Shown piece after piece: positions 34,995 through 43,381 of a DNA stretch of 64,000 bases (the first letter of the stretch is position 1; the number at the start of each line of letters is the position of its first letter). The notes below the pieces were generated by a model. The model was not told the DNA's origin. It did no database searches and saw nothing but the letters and a program-made list of their open reading frames with translations. This DNA is from REEB481 sp964586595. Its GTDB lineage: Bacteria > Bacteroidota > Bacteroidia > NS11-12g > UBA955. A program made the translations under genes and the position numbers. The stretch covers positions 124,001-188,000 of the forward strand of contig CAZPHB010000002.1 in the NCBI GenBank assembly GCA_964586595.1, written 5' to 3'.

Positions 34995-37064
34995 ATGTTT
35001 AGCCGGCCTTTGGGCCTGATGCTGATGATCAGTGCCCTGCTGCCAGAAGCAGTCTTTGCCCAGAACCGCAACAACCTGGGCACGGAATTCTGGTGTGCTT
35101 TTTTAGAAAACATCAGTGCGCCCGGCAATGTGCAAATCCATATCAGTGGACCGGAAGCCTGTAAAGGCACAGTTTCCATCCCAACAAAAGCATACAGTCA
35201 ATCATTCACCATTGCTGCAAACGGTGCTGCAGTAGTAAATATTCCTTCAGTATTTGCAGTTCCGGATCCCGGAAACGCGATCCAGGACCGCGGTATTTTT
35301 ATCCAATCAGATCGACCCGTAGCGGCCACGGCATTCAGCCAGGGCGCGGGAAGCGCCGGAGCCACGGCATTAATACCTGTTGTAAACCTGCCCAAAGCTC
35401 CGGAATACATCATCAACGATGTATCGGTAGGTAAAGGATTCAGCAACATGGCAGTTATTGTGGCTTTACAGAACGGAACACAGGTGGAAATCACACCCTT
35501 TCGTACCCTGGCCACAGGAAGACCGGCAGGAATCCCTTTCACCATCACCCTCAACCGCGGCAACTCCTATCCTATTCGGGCACTTGACTCCCAGCAATTA
35601 TGCGGTACGCGGATCAGGGTTGTACAATCATGTAAACAGGTGGTGGTTTTTCAGGGTGCCAATGGCATGCGCTGGCGTAATGATGATGCTGCTTGTACAT
35701 CTGCAGACCATGTTTATGAACAGGCCGTTCCTGTTACACATTGGCAAAACAGCTATTACATTCCTTCGCAACCTGCACAAGGAGTGCCTGGTTCTTATGT
35801 ATTAAGTCCATGGCTCAACAATACTCAGGTAAGTATTTCAGGAAGCTCCCCGGCCATCATCCTGAACCGGGGCGGCACTGCTACCGCCTATCCCGGCGCT
35901 GCCGATCGCTGTGTTGTGGCAAATCAGCCCCTCAGTGCGCTGCAATACAGCCGCAGTGGTTCCTGCAATGGACATCCGCAAAAACTGGGCGATGCAAGCA
36001 GTCTGACCCTTTCTTCTGATGAAGGAGCCGTAAATTCCTGTTGGTGGCTGGTTCCAACCCTGCTCAGTAAATACGAGCATTACGTAAACATCGTAGCAAG
36101 TGCCGGAGCATTGGCTTCGCTCAAACTTGACGGGGTACCGGTAAATCAAACCATATTCCAGAACAGTTCGTGCCATGCTCCCAAAACAGGTACCTTACAG
36201 CTGGTACCCGGTGTGCACCGATTGGAGTGTGACAGCCCTTTTTTAGCTTATGCCCTCGGCTTAGGTGATGGAGAGGGCTATGCCTTTTCACTGTGCCGCA
36301 TGGCAGGTAAAAACCGCAACCTGAGCATGAACCTGAATACCGAACTGATTTGTCATCCTGATTCCTGGCTGAACATGGAGGCCGCAGGCGACAGCCTGCG
36401 CGCCGTGCGCTGGGAAATCAGCGATGGTTCATCGTATTCCGGAAACAATGTTCGGCATCGATTCGGCAGCAATGGCCGTTTCCGGGTGCGCATGATTGCT
36501 ACTGTTGGCGGCATGTGTCCCACTGATACGCTGGAACGTTTTGTGGTGGTTACACGGGCACCTTACGTGAACCTGGGGCCGGATACGCTTTTGTGTGAAG
36601 GAAGCTTGTTCCGAACTTCCCATCAGGCGATGCCCGGACAAAATATTTCTTGGAACCGTCCGGCGGGCGGTGGTTTCGTCACGCTGAGCACCAATGATAC
36701 TTTGGTTTTGCGCGTGCGCGACAGTTTGGGCTGCAGCAGCAGTGACACCCTGCGGGTACGCTTTGCACCCTGCAACAATGAAAAGCTAGAAATCCCCAAT
36801 GTATTTACGCCCGGCCGCGATGGCATCAACGATGTATTTACCGTAAACCACAGCGGTTACAATACTGTGAAGATTACCGTGTATAACCGCTGGGGGCAGT
36901 TGGTCCATCAATTCACCCTGCCTGATGAGGCGCCCTGGAACGGAGCATTAAACAACCGCTTCAGCGATTGCCCGGAAGGTGTTTACTACTACCTGTTGGA
37001 AGCCACAAAATCCCGTAACGGGGAAAAGGTACATGTTCAGGGAACCATCAGCCTGATTCGTTAA
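34995..37064 (+). CDS. T9SS type B cargo with IgGFc-binding-like N-terminal domain
   Basis: 689 residues. Signal peptide (MFSRPLGLMLMISALLPEAVFA), then an N-terminal region of about 400 residues (LGTEFWCAFLEN, RGIFIQSDRPVAATAFSQGAG, WLVPTLLSKYEHYVNIVAS) like the IgGFc-binding-protein N-terminal family. A PKD-like segment (VRWEISDGSSYSGNNVRHRF) and the gliding-motility-associated C-terminal domain (IPNVFTPGRDGINDVF, VYNRWGQLV, EGVYYYLLEA) follow. The last is the type B signal for T9SS export and surface attachment. Likely a surface adhesin-like protein; the ligand is unknown, and mammalian IgGFc binding should not be assumed. Confidence 0.88.
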   Translation: MFSRPLGLMLMISALLPEAVFAQNRNNLGTEFWCAFLENISAPGNVQIHISGPEACKGTVSIPTKAYSQSFTIAANGAAVVNIPSVFAVPDPGNAIQDRGIFIQSDRPVAATAFSQGAGSAGATALIPVVNLPKAPEYIINDVSVGKGFSNMAVIVALQNGTQVEITPFRTLATGRPAGIPFTITLNRGNSYPIRALDSQQLCGTRIRVVQSCKQVVVFQGANGMRWRNDDAACTSADHVYEQAVPVTHWQNSYYIPSQPAQGVPGSYVLSPWLNNTQVSISGSSPAIILNRGGTATAYPGAADRCVVANQPLSALQYSRSGSCNGHPQKLGDASSLTLSSDEGAVNSCWWLVPTLLSKYEHYVNIVASAGALASLKLDGVPVNQTIFQNSSCHAPKTGTLQLVPGVHRLECDSPFLAYALGLGDGEGYAFSLCRMAGKNRNLSMNLNTELICHPDSWLNMEAAGDSLRAVRWEISDGSSYSGNNVRHRFGSNGRFRVRMIATVGGMCPTDTLERFVVVTRAPYVNLGPDTLLCEGSLFRTSHQAMPGQNISWNRPAGGGFVTLSTNDTLVLRVRDSLGCSSSDTLRVRFAPCNNEKLEIPNVFTPGRDGINDVFTVNHSGYNTVKITVYNRWGQLVHQFTLPDEAPWNGALNNRFSDCPEGVYYYLLEATKSRNGEKVHVQGTISLIR

Positions 37065-37067
37065 ATA

Positions 37068-37190
37068 ATCTGCCATTCCATCGGGTTGCGCTTGTCCCGG
37101 GACTCGCGTTGCTCGCCCGGGACAAGCGAGGGCCTCAGCGACCAGGATGCGTTAACGATGTTCATTTTTTTGATTATATTAATGGCAGAT
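37068..37190. mobile_element. MITE-like element with 10-bp terminal inverted repeats
   Basis: ATCTGCCATT (37068-37077) and AATGGCAGAT (37181-37190) are perfect inverted ends around 103 bp. Inside is a GC-rich hairpin, CGCTTGTCCCGGG/CCCGGGACAAGCG (37089-37101, 37116-37128; 13-bp stem, 14-nt loop). No coding capacity. It sits between the T9SS cargo gene and dinB. A non-autonomous mobile element or REP-type unit is the best explanation; a clear target-site duplication is not visible, so this is uncertain. Confidence 0.45.
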
Positions 37191-37209
37191 AACTGTCAAT
37201 ATTTTTAAC

Positions 37210-38424
37210 ATGGAACATCAGATTGCACACATGGATCTTGATTCATTCTTCGTGAGTGTGGAACGCTTACAAGACAGCCGTTTGGAGGGCCGGCCGGTCA
37301 TTATCGGAGGGCAAAGCAACCGGGGCGTGGTGGCCAGCTGCAGTTATGAAGCCCGGACTTATGGCATCAGCAGCGCCATGCCTATGAAAACGGCCAGGCA
37401 ATTATGTCCGCATGGGGTATTTATACGAGGCGACAGCGGTTTGTACAGCAAATACTCCAACGTGGTTACAGAAGTGATTCGCGAAAGTGTGCCTTTATAT
37501 GAGAAGGCAAGCATTGATGAGTTCTACCTTGATCTTACAGGAATGGATCGCTTTTTCGGCTGTATGAAACTGGTTGTGGCATTGAAGCAACGAATCCATA
37601 AAGAGGTCGGCTTGCCTATTTCTTTTGGCTTATCCACCAACAAAACGGTAAGCAAGGTAGCCACCGGCGAGGCCAAGCCGGCAGGGCAGCTTCAGGTGCA
37701 GCGCGGTCAGGAGAAGGGATTTCTGGCACCATTGTCGGTGCGAAAAATACCCGGTGTGGGGGCAGAAACATACAGAACACTACGCGGGCTGGGCATTGAG
37801 CAGATCCAAAGCATACAGGTCATGCCCCGGGAACTCATGGAGAAAACCCTGGGCAAGAACGGCGTGGAAATCTGGAAAAAGTCGAACGGCATAGACCCCA
37901 GTCCTGTCATCGCCTGGCACGAACGAAAGAGCCTGAGTATGGAGCGCACCTTCGACCGCGACACCATTGATATAGTCAAACTGAAAGGAATCCTCACCGC
38001 CATGACCGAAAGTCTGGCCTATCAGTTGCGCAAAGGACAGAAACTCACCCAATGTGTAAGCGTTAAACTTCGGTACAGCGATTTCAATACGCATACCTTA
38101 CAGCAGCGGATTGCCTATACCAGTGCCGATCATATACTTATCCCACAAGTGCTCGATTTATTTGAACGCCTGTACCAGCGACGCATGCTGATACGACTCA
38201 TCGGGGTGCGTTTCAGCGAGCTGGTGGGTGGGGGTCATCAGATGGATTTGTTTGAAGACCGCGCCGAGATGATGCAGTTGTACGAAGCCATGGACCGAAT
38301 CCGCAACCGCTACGGCGATCGCTCGGTGATGCGTGCCGCGGGCATGCTGGCCAAGAGCATAGGTCGCAACGACAATCCTTTTGACGGAAGCGCACCCCTG
38401 CTGCTGGCGAACAGAAGAAGCTGA
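37210..38424 (+). CDS. dinB: DNA polymerase IV (Y-family)
   Basis: 404 residues. Translesion polymerase. Catalytic acids Asp9 in HMDLDSFFVSVE and Asp103/Glu104 in ASIDEFYLD are present; CSYEARTYGISSAMPM is the finger motif; a helix-hairpin-helix region (RKIPGVGAETYRTLRGLG) and little-finger domain follow. Near the C-terminus QMDLF is a beta-clamp-binding motif. It probably helps bypass damaged bases. No LexA box could be identified upstream; the MITE-like element ends 20 bp before the ATG. Confidence 0.94.
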   Translation: MEHQIAHMDLDSFFVSVERLQDSRLEGRPVIIGGQSNRGVVASCSYEARTYGISSAMPMKTARQLCPHGVFIRGDSGLYSKYSNVVTEVIRESVPLYEKASIDEFYLDLTGMDRFFGCMKLVVALKQRIHKEVGLPISFGLSTNKTVSKVATGEAKPAGQLQVQRGQEKGFLAPLSVRKIPGVGAETYRTLRGLGIEQIQSIQVMPRELMEKTLGKNGVEIWKKSNGIDPSPVIAWHERKSLSMERTFDRDTIDIVKLKGILTAMTESLAYQLRKGQKLTQCVSVKLRYSDFNTHTLQQRIAYTSADHILIPQVLDLFERLYQRRMLIRLIGVRFSELVGGGHQMDLFEDRAEMMQLYEAMDRIRNRYGDRSVMRAAGMLAKSIGRNDNPFDGSAPLLLANRRS

Positions 38425-38605
38425 ATGAATCAGGCAGTCGTTGCGCCATACAGGCAACAGGTTGCGTTTTTGAACACCCTTCCATGCGGTTTGGTAAATT
38501 TCGCTTCATACCCACATCGGTCATCCTACATTTTTGCAGGTTTAAAAACAATTCAGCGAAACAGGGATTATATCATACACGTAAACATCTATAAGCATCA
38601 TATTC

Positions 38606-41353
38606 ATGAAACACCTATTTCTAAGTTTCACCCTGATTTGGGGGGCTTCGGCCTACACCCAGCCTTCAGGTGAATGCCCGATGGGGCATGGCAGCGCGCC
38701 AAAAACGGAAACCACCATGCGGCGGGAACAGGCGCAGGGCATCCGCGACTGGTGGCCCAACAAACTGAACCTGGAGCTCCTGCGCCAGAACAACGAAGAG
38801 GTTGCACAAAACGGCATAACTGATGTATCTTTGTCATTATTAGAAAACTATGCAGGACAAATCGAAAATGGAACGGCAGTATTTGAACGATTTTCACCGT
38901 CAGAGCAGCGAGGCATCACAGATGGAGGTAGAACGCTTATCGAAGCAACAGTACTCCTGGGAAGAGATGTCCAAGCAGACGAAACGCAAGACGAGAGGAA
39001 TGATCGGCAGGAGCAGGAAATAGAGGAATACGCCCGGGAGCGAGGTATTTGGATTGAGAACACAACCAAGACTTTTAATGAACAATACGGTGAGAGAATT
39101 GGCGAGGGTCAAGAATCTTTCGTATGGCGTAAGGACGGAAATACCGTAATTAAGAGTTCTAATACATTACAATACAGGGATCTGAGAGATTTCTTAGATA
39201 GCCTTGTACTGCATAATTCTTTATTCCCGGAAAGCACTCAAAAGTTAATTGGCTTTGGAACGGATAAGAATGGTGATTCAGCGCTGTCCAACCCCATGGG
39301 TCCAAACTTCAATTACATCGCAGCGTTCAACAGCCTTGATTACTTTGCGCTGAAGAAAGACATTGCCAAAGTGCTCACCGAATCACAACCCTGGTGGCCT
39401 GCTGATTTCGGAAACTACGGTCCGCTGTTCATCCGCATGGCCTGGCACAGCGCAGGAACCTACCGCTCCGGCGATGGCCGAGGCGGATCCAGGGCCGGAC
39501 AACAACGCTTCGCTCCACTGAACAGCTGGCCGGACAATGCCAACCTCGACAAGGCACGTCGCTTGCTTTGGCCCGTGAAACAGAAGTATGGCAATAAAAT
39601 TTCCTGGGCCGACCTGATGGTGCTTGCCGGCAACGTGGCCTTGGAGAATATGGGATTTCCCACCTACGGATTTGCCGGTGGACGGGTAGATGTTTGGGAA
39701 CCTGAAAAAGACGTGTACTGGGGGTCTGAAACCAAATGGCTTGATGACAAACGCTACAGCGAAGGACGGAAACTCGAAAATCCGCTGGCTGCCGTTCAGA
39801 TGGGGCTGATTTACGTAAACCCTGAAGGCCCAAATGGCAATCCCGACCCGGTGCTGGCCGCTGCCGACATCCGCGAAACCTTCGGGCGCATGGGCATGAA
39901 CGACGAAGAAACCGTTGCGCTTATTGCCGGCGGACATACCTTCGGAAAAGCACATGGCATTGCACCGGCTTCGCATGTTGGGCCGGAACCTGAAGCTGCT
40001 TCCATTGAAGAACAAGGTTTCGGCTGGCGCAGCAGCTACGGAAGTGGAAAAGGCAAAGATGCCATCACCTCCGGATTGGAAGTAACCTGGACACCCACAC
40101 CCACCACCTGGGGACAAGGCTTCTTCAAAATGCTTTATGGCTATGAATGGGAACTGACCAAAAGTCCTGCCGGTGCGCATCAGTGGGTGGCAAAAACTAC
40201 CGACAGCATCATCCCCGACGCCTTCGATCCGAAAAAGATGCACCGCCCCACCATGCTCACCACCGATTTGTCTATGCGTTACGACAGCGCTTACGACAAA
40301 ATCTCACGTCACTTTCTGGAGCATCCTGAAGACTTTACCAAGGCTTTTGCCAAAGCGTGGTTCAAGTTAACCCACCGCGATATGGGCCCACGATCTACCT
40401 ACATCGGTCCGGAAGCGCCAAAAGAAGACCTGCTGTGGCAGGATCCCATCCCCGCAGTGAGCTATAAGCCCATCGGCGCTAAAGATGTTCAAACCCTTAA
40501 GCAGCAAATCCTAAGCTCCGGACTGAGCATCAGTGAACTGGTGAGTACCGCCTGGGCTTCAGCATCTACCTACCGCAATTCCGACCGCCGCGGTGGCGCT
40601 AATGGTGCACGTATCCGCCTGATGCCTCAGCGCAACTGGGAAGTGAACAATCCGGCTCAGTTGAACCGCGTGTTGGGCGCTCTGGAAAAAATCCAGTCTG
40701 ATTTCAACGCACGCAACAAAGACAAGCAGGTATCGATGGCCGATCTTATTGTGCTGGGCGGCTCTGCTGCCGTTGAAAAAGCTGCAGCAAACGCCGGCTT
40801 TACCCTGAGTGTACCGTTTACGCCAGGCCGCGCCGATGCCAGCCAGGAACAAACCGATGTAGCATCCTTTAACCTGCTGGAACCTATGGCTGACGGATTC
40901 AGAAACTATGTAAAAACACAATATACCGTGCCTACCGAGCAACTGCTGGTGGACAAAGCGCAACTGCTTACCCTCACCGCTCCGGAAATGACGGTCCTGG
41001 TGGGTGGAATGCGTGCACTGAACGCCAACTTCGACAACTCCAGAAACGGCATTTTTACCAGCAAGAGTGAACAACTCAGCAACGATTTCTTCATCCACCT
41101 GCTGTCTATGGACACCGAATGGAAAGCTAAAGACGACCGCAAAGAAGTATTTGTGGGCATTGACCGCAACACAGGCAACGAAAAATGGACCGCTTCCCGC
41201 GCAGACTTGATTTTCGGCTCAGACTCCGAATTAAGGGCTCTGGCAGAAGTTTATGCTTCCGCCGATGCACGCGAGAAATTTGCCAAAGACTTCATCGCCG
41301 CCTGGACTAAAGTGATGAATCTGGACCGCTTTGACCTGAGCATTCAGCGCTGA
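38606..41353 (+). CDS. katG: exported catalase-peroxidase KatG with a foreign in-frame insert
   Basis: 915 residues, against about 720-750 for KatG. Haem enzyme that dismutates H2O2 and oxidises donors. Distal Arg277, Trp280, His281 (RMAWHSAGTYR), proximal His444 (GGHTFGKAHG) and the Trp280-Tyr403-Met429 adduct residues are all present, as is the C-terminal KatG half. Removing about 162 residues (63-224) leaves normal KatG: LNLELLRQN joins SALSNPMGPNFNY. The insert is described separately. The N-terminus MKHLFLSFTLIWGASA is a signal peptide, so the enzyme is probably periplasmic, as in KatP-like proteins. Whether the chimera folds is unknown. A strong terminator follows. Confidence 0.9.
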   Translation: MKHLFLSFTLIWGASAYTQPSGECPMGHGSAPKTETTMRREQAQGIRDWWPNKLNLELLRQNNEEVAQNGITDVSLSLLENYAGQIENGTAVFERFSPSEQRGITDGGRTLIEATVLLGRDVQADETQDERNDRQEQEIEEYARERGIWIENTTKTFNEQYGERIGEGQESFVWRKDGNTVIKSSNTLQYRDLRDFLDSLVLHNSLFPESTQKLIGFGTDKNGDSALSNPMGPNFNYIAAFNSLDYFALKKDIAKVLTESQPWWPADFGNYGPLFIRMAWHSAGTYRSGDGRGGSRAGQQRFAPLNSWPDNANLDKARRLLWPVKQKYGNKISWADLMVLAGNVALENMGFPTYGFAGGRVDVWEPEKDVYWGSETKWLDDKRYSEGRKLENPLAAVQMGLIYVNPEGPNGNPDPVLAAADIRETFGRMGMNDEETVALIAGGHTFGKAHGIAPASHVGPEPEAASIEEQGFGWRSSYGSGKGKDAITSGLEVTWTPTPTTWGQGFFKMLYGYEWELTKSPAGAHQWVAKTTDSIIPDAFDPKKMHRPTMLTTDLSMRYDSAYDKISRHFLEHPEDFTKAFAKAWFKLTHRDMGPRSTYIGPEAPKEDLLWQDPIPAVSYKPIGAKDVQTLKQQILSSGLSISELVSTAWASASTYRNSDRRGGANGARIRLMPQRNWEVNNPAQLNRVLGALEKIQSDFNARNKDKQVSMADLIVLGGSAAVEKAAANAGFTLSVPFTPGRADASQEQTDVASFNLLEPMADGFRNYVKTQYTVPTEQLLVDKAQLLTLTAPEMTVLVGGMRALNANFDNSRNGIFTSKSEQLSNDFFIHLLSMDTEWKAKDDRKEVFVGIDRNTGNEKWTASRADLIFGSDSELRALAEVYASADAREKFAKDFIAAWTKVMNLDRFDLSIQR
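38792..39277 (+). other. insert within katG resembling part of a polyvalent protein kinase
   Basis: About 486 bp (162 codons), in frame with katG and visibly AT-richer than the katG flanks. It encodes GERIGEGQESFVWRKDGNTV followed by IKSS and LHNSLFPESTQKLIGFG. I recognise these as typical of the 'putative polyvalent protein kinase' domain of phage and conjugative-element proteins: a glycine loop, a lysine strand (VIK) and the LHNxLFP segment. The catalytic loop and activation segment are absent, so it is only an N-lobe fragment. There is no ATG in this frame within the insert. The boundaries are uncertain by a few codons because no target duplication is visible. Confidence 0.6.
38826..38833 (+). 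promoter_or_regulatory. -7-like element TATCTTTG inside the katG insert
   Basis: Exact TAnnTTTG match 16 nt before an ATG (38850) in another frame that opens 57 codons (38850-39023, stop TAG at 39021). It may be the original promoter of a small gene in the donor element. Confidence 0.35.
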
Positions 41354-41382
41354 CAGCGCCTTTGATGCATTCAAACATCCTG

Positions 41383-41419
41383 AAAAGAACCCGACCTGCT
41401 TAGGTCGGGTTCTTTTTTT
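41383..41419 (+). terminator. intrinsic terminator after katG
   Basis: Stem AAAAGAACCCGACCT/AGGTCGGGTTCTTTT (15 bp, 4-nt loop, 41383-41416) followed by T-run. Very strong; symmetrical A-run on the left. Confidence 0.92.
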
Positions 41420-41465
41420 ACCCTGCAGATGGAATCCTGAACCTTTAATGAAATTGCAGCTTGAG

Positions 41466-41473
41466 TATCTTTG
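41466..41473 (+). promoter_or_regulatory. -7 element TATCTTTG for the VOC gene
   Basis: Exact TAnnTTTG match 37 nt before the ATG at 41511. Confidence 0.5.
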
Positions 41474-41510
41474 ACAGCCTGATGTTCAAAAGAACAACCC
41501 TTCCAATCCT

Positions 41511-41918
41511 ATGATTGCAAAAGCCATATACATCAACCTACCCGCAAAAGATCTGCAGAAAACAAGGGCCTTCTGGTCTGAACTTGGATGCACATTCAAC
41601 GAGCAGTTTTCCAACGAACAAGCTTTGTGTATGGAATTGAATGAAGGTTTGATGTATGTGATGTTGGTTTCGCATGAACTGTTCCATTCCTTCACCAACA
41701 GGAGCATCGCCGATGCCACAAGCACGCAGGTGATTACAGCCGTGCAACTTGACAGCCGGGAGGCCGTTGACGAACTTTTGGGCAAAGCATTGAACTTGGG
41801 CGCTACACGCTACCGAGCGGCTGCCGATCATGGCTGGATGTATTACGACAGCTTTGCCGACTTGGATGGACACCAATGGGAATTCATGTATTTAAACACC
41901 CAACAGAATCCTGAATAA
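41511..41918 (+). CDS. VOC (glyoxalase/bleomycin-resistance fold) protein
   Basis: 135 residues, two-module VOC fold: AIYINLPAKDLQKTRAFWSE start, LMYVMLVSHELFHSF middle, and DLDGHQWEFMYL with the conserved Glu at the end. VOC proteins use a metal site for lactoylglutathione lyase, dioxygenase or drug-binding functions; the specific one cannot be told here. The SRPBCC gene follows after 5 bp, so they are co-transcribed. Confidence 0.87.
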   Translation: MIAKAIYINLPAKDLQKTRAFWSELGCTFNEQFSNEQALCMELNEGLMYVMLVSHELFHSFTNRSIADATSTQVITAVQLDSREAVDELLGKALNLGATRYRAAADHGWMYYDSFADLDGHQWEFMYLNTQQNPE

Positions 41919-41923
41919 AACCT

Positions 41924-42340
41924 ATGAACCCTGAGCAAATAACCGTAGAAGCACTGATTGCTGCCAAAAGGCCGAATGTATGGAACTATTATACCGACCC
42001 TGCCCACATCACAGGTTGGAACTTTGCGGACCCAAGCTGGCATTGCCCCACCGCGAGCAATGACCTGAGCATCGGCGGGCGTTATTGTGCCAGGATGGAA
42101 GCCAGAGACGGCAGTTTCGGATTCGATTTCGAAGCCTATTATACCGCCATCCAACCCGAGGAGTCGTTTAGTTACTCCTTTGGCGAAAGAACCGCTACCG
42201 TTACCTTCATTGAACAGGAAGGAAGCACCATTGTGCGGGTGGTTTTTGACCCGGAAACAGAAAATTCTGTTGACTTGCAGCAACAAGGATGGCAGGCCAT
42301 CCTGAATAATTTCAAAACCTATGTTGAAGGCCAGAATTGA
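41924..42340 (+). CDS. SRPBCC / AHSA1-like protein
   Basis: 138 residues of the START-like fold: ITVEALIAAKRPNVWNYYTD, SNDLSIGGRYCARME, QQQGWQAILNNFKTYVE. AHSA1-type proteins bind hydrophobic ligands or act as Hsp90 co-chaperone-like proteins; bacterial ones are often paired with VOC proteins, as here. No transmembrane or signal segment. Function unknown. Confidence 0.88.
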   Translation: MNPEQITVEALIAAKRPNVWNYYTDPAHITGWNFADPSWHCPTASNDLSIGGRYCARMEARDGSFGFDFEAYYTAIQPEESFSYSFGERTATVTFIEQEGSTIVRVVFDPETENSVDLQQQGWQAILNNFKTYVEGQN

Positions 42341-42457
42341 TGGTGCTGAACCATCATCCTGAATCTCGTAGCTAAATTCATGTGTTGTCATGCAGGCAAT
42401 TGCGGCAGCATTGATCAATATTGCCTTTCAGCTATTTTTGATGTAGTTTCGTAATGG

Positions 42458-43381
42458 ATGAGGGTGCGTATTTACAGAATAGGGGTCCTTCTGAGTGCTG
42501 TACTTTGTGTTCAGTCGTGTGAAAAAAATGAGGATGTACTCATTCCCGGAAACAAGCAACCCGACTATCAAGGTGTTCCAACCATCAAGGTAGAAAATTA
42601 TGTAAACCGCCTGTTTATTGATTTGTTGGGCCGGGAAGCGACCGACAGTGAGCGCATGCAAAGTGTGGTTTCTTTGCGCAGCAGCAACCTTGCATTTGTA
42701 ACCCGCGACAGTTTGATTCAAAAACTGCAGCGCGACAGCAGTTACCGCATTGGCGATTCAAGCTACAGCCATGCCTGGCATGAACGCATGTATAACCTGC
42801 TTAAGGCCCGATTCATGGAAGGTGCTGATGAAGCTGAAATAAACCTGCGCCTGGGTAATGCTCAATTTGCACAAACCATTGCCCGACTGAACGGCGATTC
42901 TGTTGGCGTATTTGCAGCGCAAGATCAAATCAACAAATACAAAAATGTACGTGACAGCCGCTGGAAATACCGGAAAGGACTTATTTCCCTTGGAGAAATG
43001 TGCTCCTTCATGATGAATAATGGTATTTATGACCAAATTAACATGAACAGTTTCAACTTTGTGAATGCCAGCTTTGATGACTTGTTCCGTCGTTTTCCGG
43101 TGCGCGATGAATTTGAGCAGGCTTACCAGGTCATAGAGTACAACAAGCCGGGGACCGTCTTCGGAAGGGTTTGCACCAACAAAAATGAATACTGCCGCGC
43201 CCTTACAGAATCAGTAGAGTTTTACGAAGCTCAGATTCGCTGGGCTTATTTCACTTTATTGCAACGAGAAGCAACAACTCCGGAAGTTTTAAACCTGCTT
43301 GCAGCCTACAAGAACAGTGGCGATTTCAAAGCAGTTCAATTGGCCATCCTCAAAACCGATGAATATGCACAGTTCCAGTAA
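42458..43381 (+). CDS. lipoprotein with three related helical modules (surface operon gene 1)
   Basis: 307 residues. Lipobox CVQSC (Cys21). Three similar modules can be seen: VENYVNRLFIDLLGREATDS (about 44), a middle one FDDLFRRFPVRDEFEQAYQV, and a C-terminal AQIRWAYFTLLQREATTPEV ending ILKTDEYAQF. The first resembles the DUF1549/PSCyt2 style, the last the DUF4214 style, but neither is certain. It opens a six-gene operon (42458-50058). Near-consensus -7 element TAGTTTCG lies 6 nt before the ATG. The next gene overlaps it by 17 bp. Function unknown; probably at the outer membrane. Confidence 0.75.
   Translation: MRVRIYRIGVLLSAVLCVQSCEKNEDVLIPGNKQPDYQGVPTIKVENYVNRLFIDLLGREATDSERMQSVVSLRSSNLAFVTRDSLIQKLQRDSSYRIGDSSYSHAWHERMYNLLKARFMEGADEAEINLRLGNAQFAQTIARLNGDSVGVFAAQDQINKYKNVRDSRWKYRKGLISLGEMCSFMMNNGIYDQINMNSFNFVNASFDDLFRRFPVRDEFEQAYQVIEYNKPGTVFGRVCTNKNEYCRALTESVEFYEAQIRWAYFTLLQREATTPEVLNLLAAYKNSGDFKAVQLAILKTDEYAQFQ

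Noticed and set aside
39383..40243. 286-codon open frame antisense to katG.
   Set aside because: It mirrors codon usage of the opposite, clearly conserved strand; no recognisable domain.
38606..41353. The katG insert could be an intein.
   Set aside because: No Cys or Ser at the first residue, no C-terminal HN motif and no Hint domain; content looks kinase-like.
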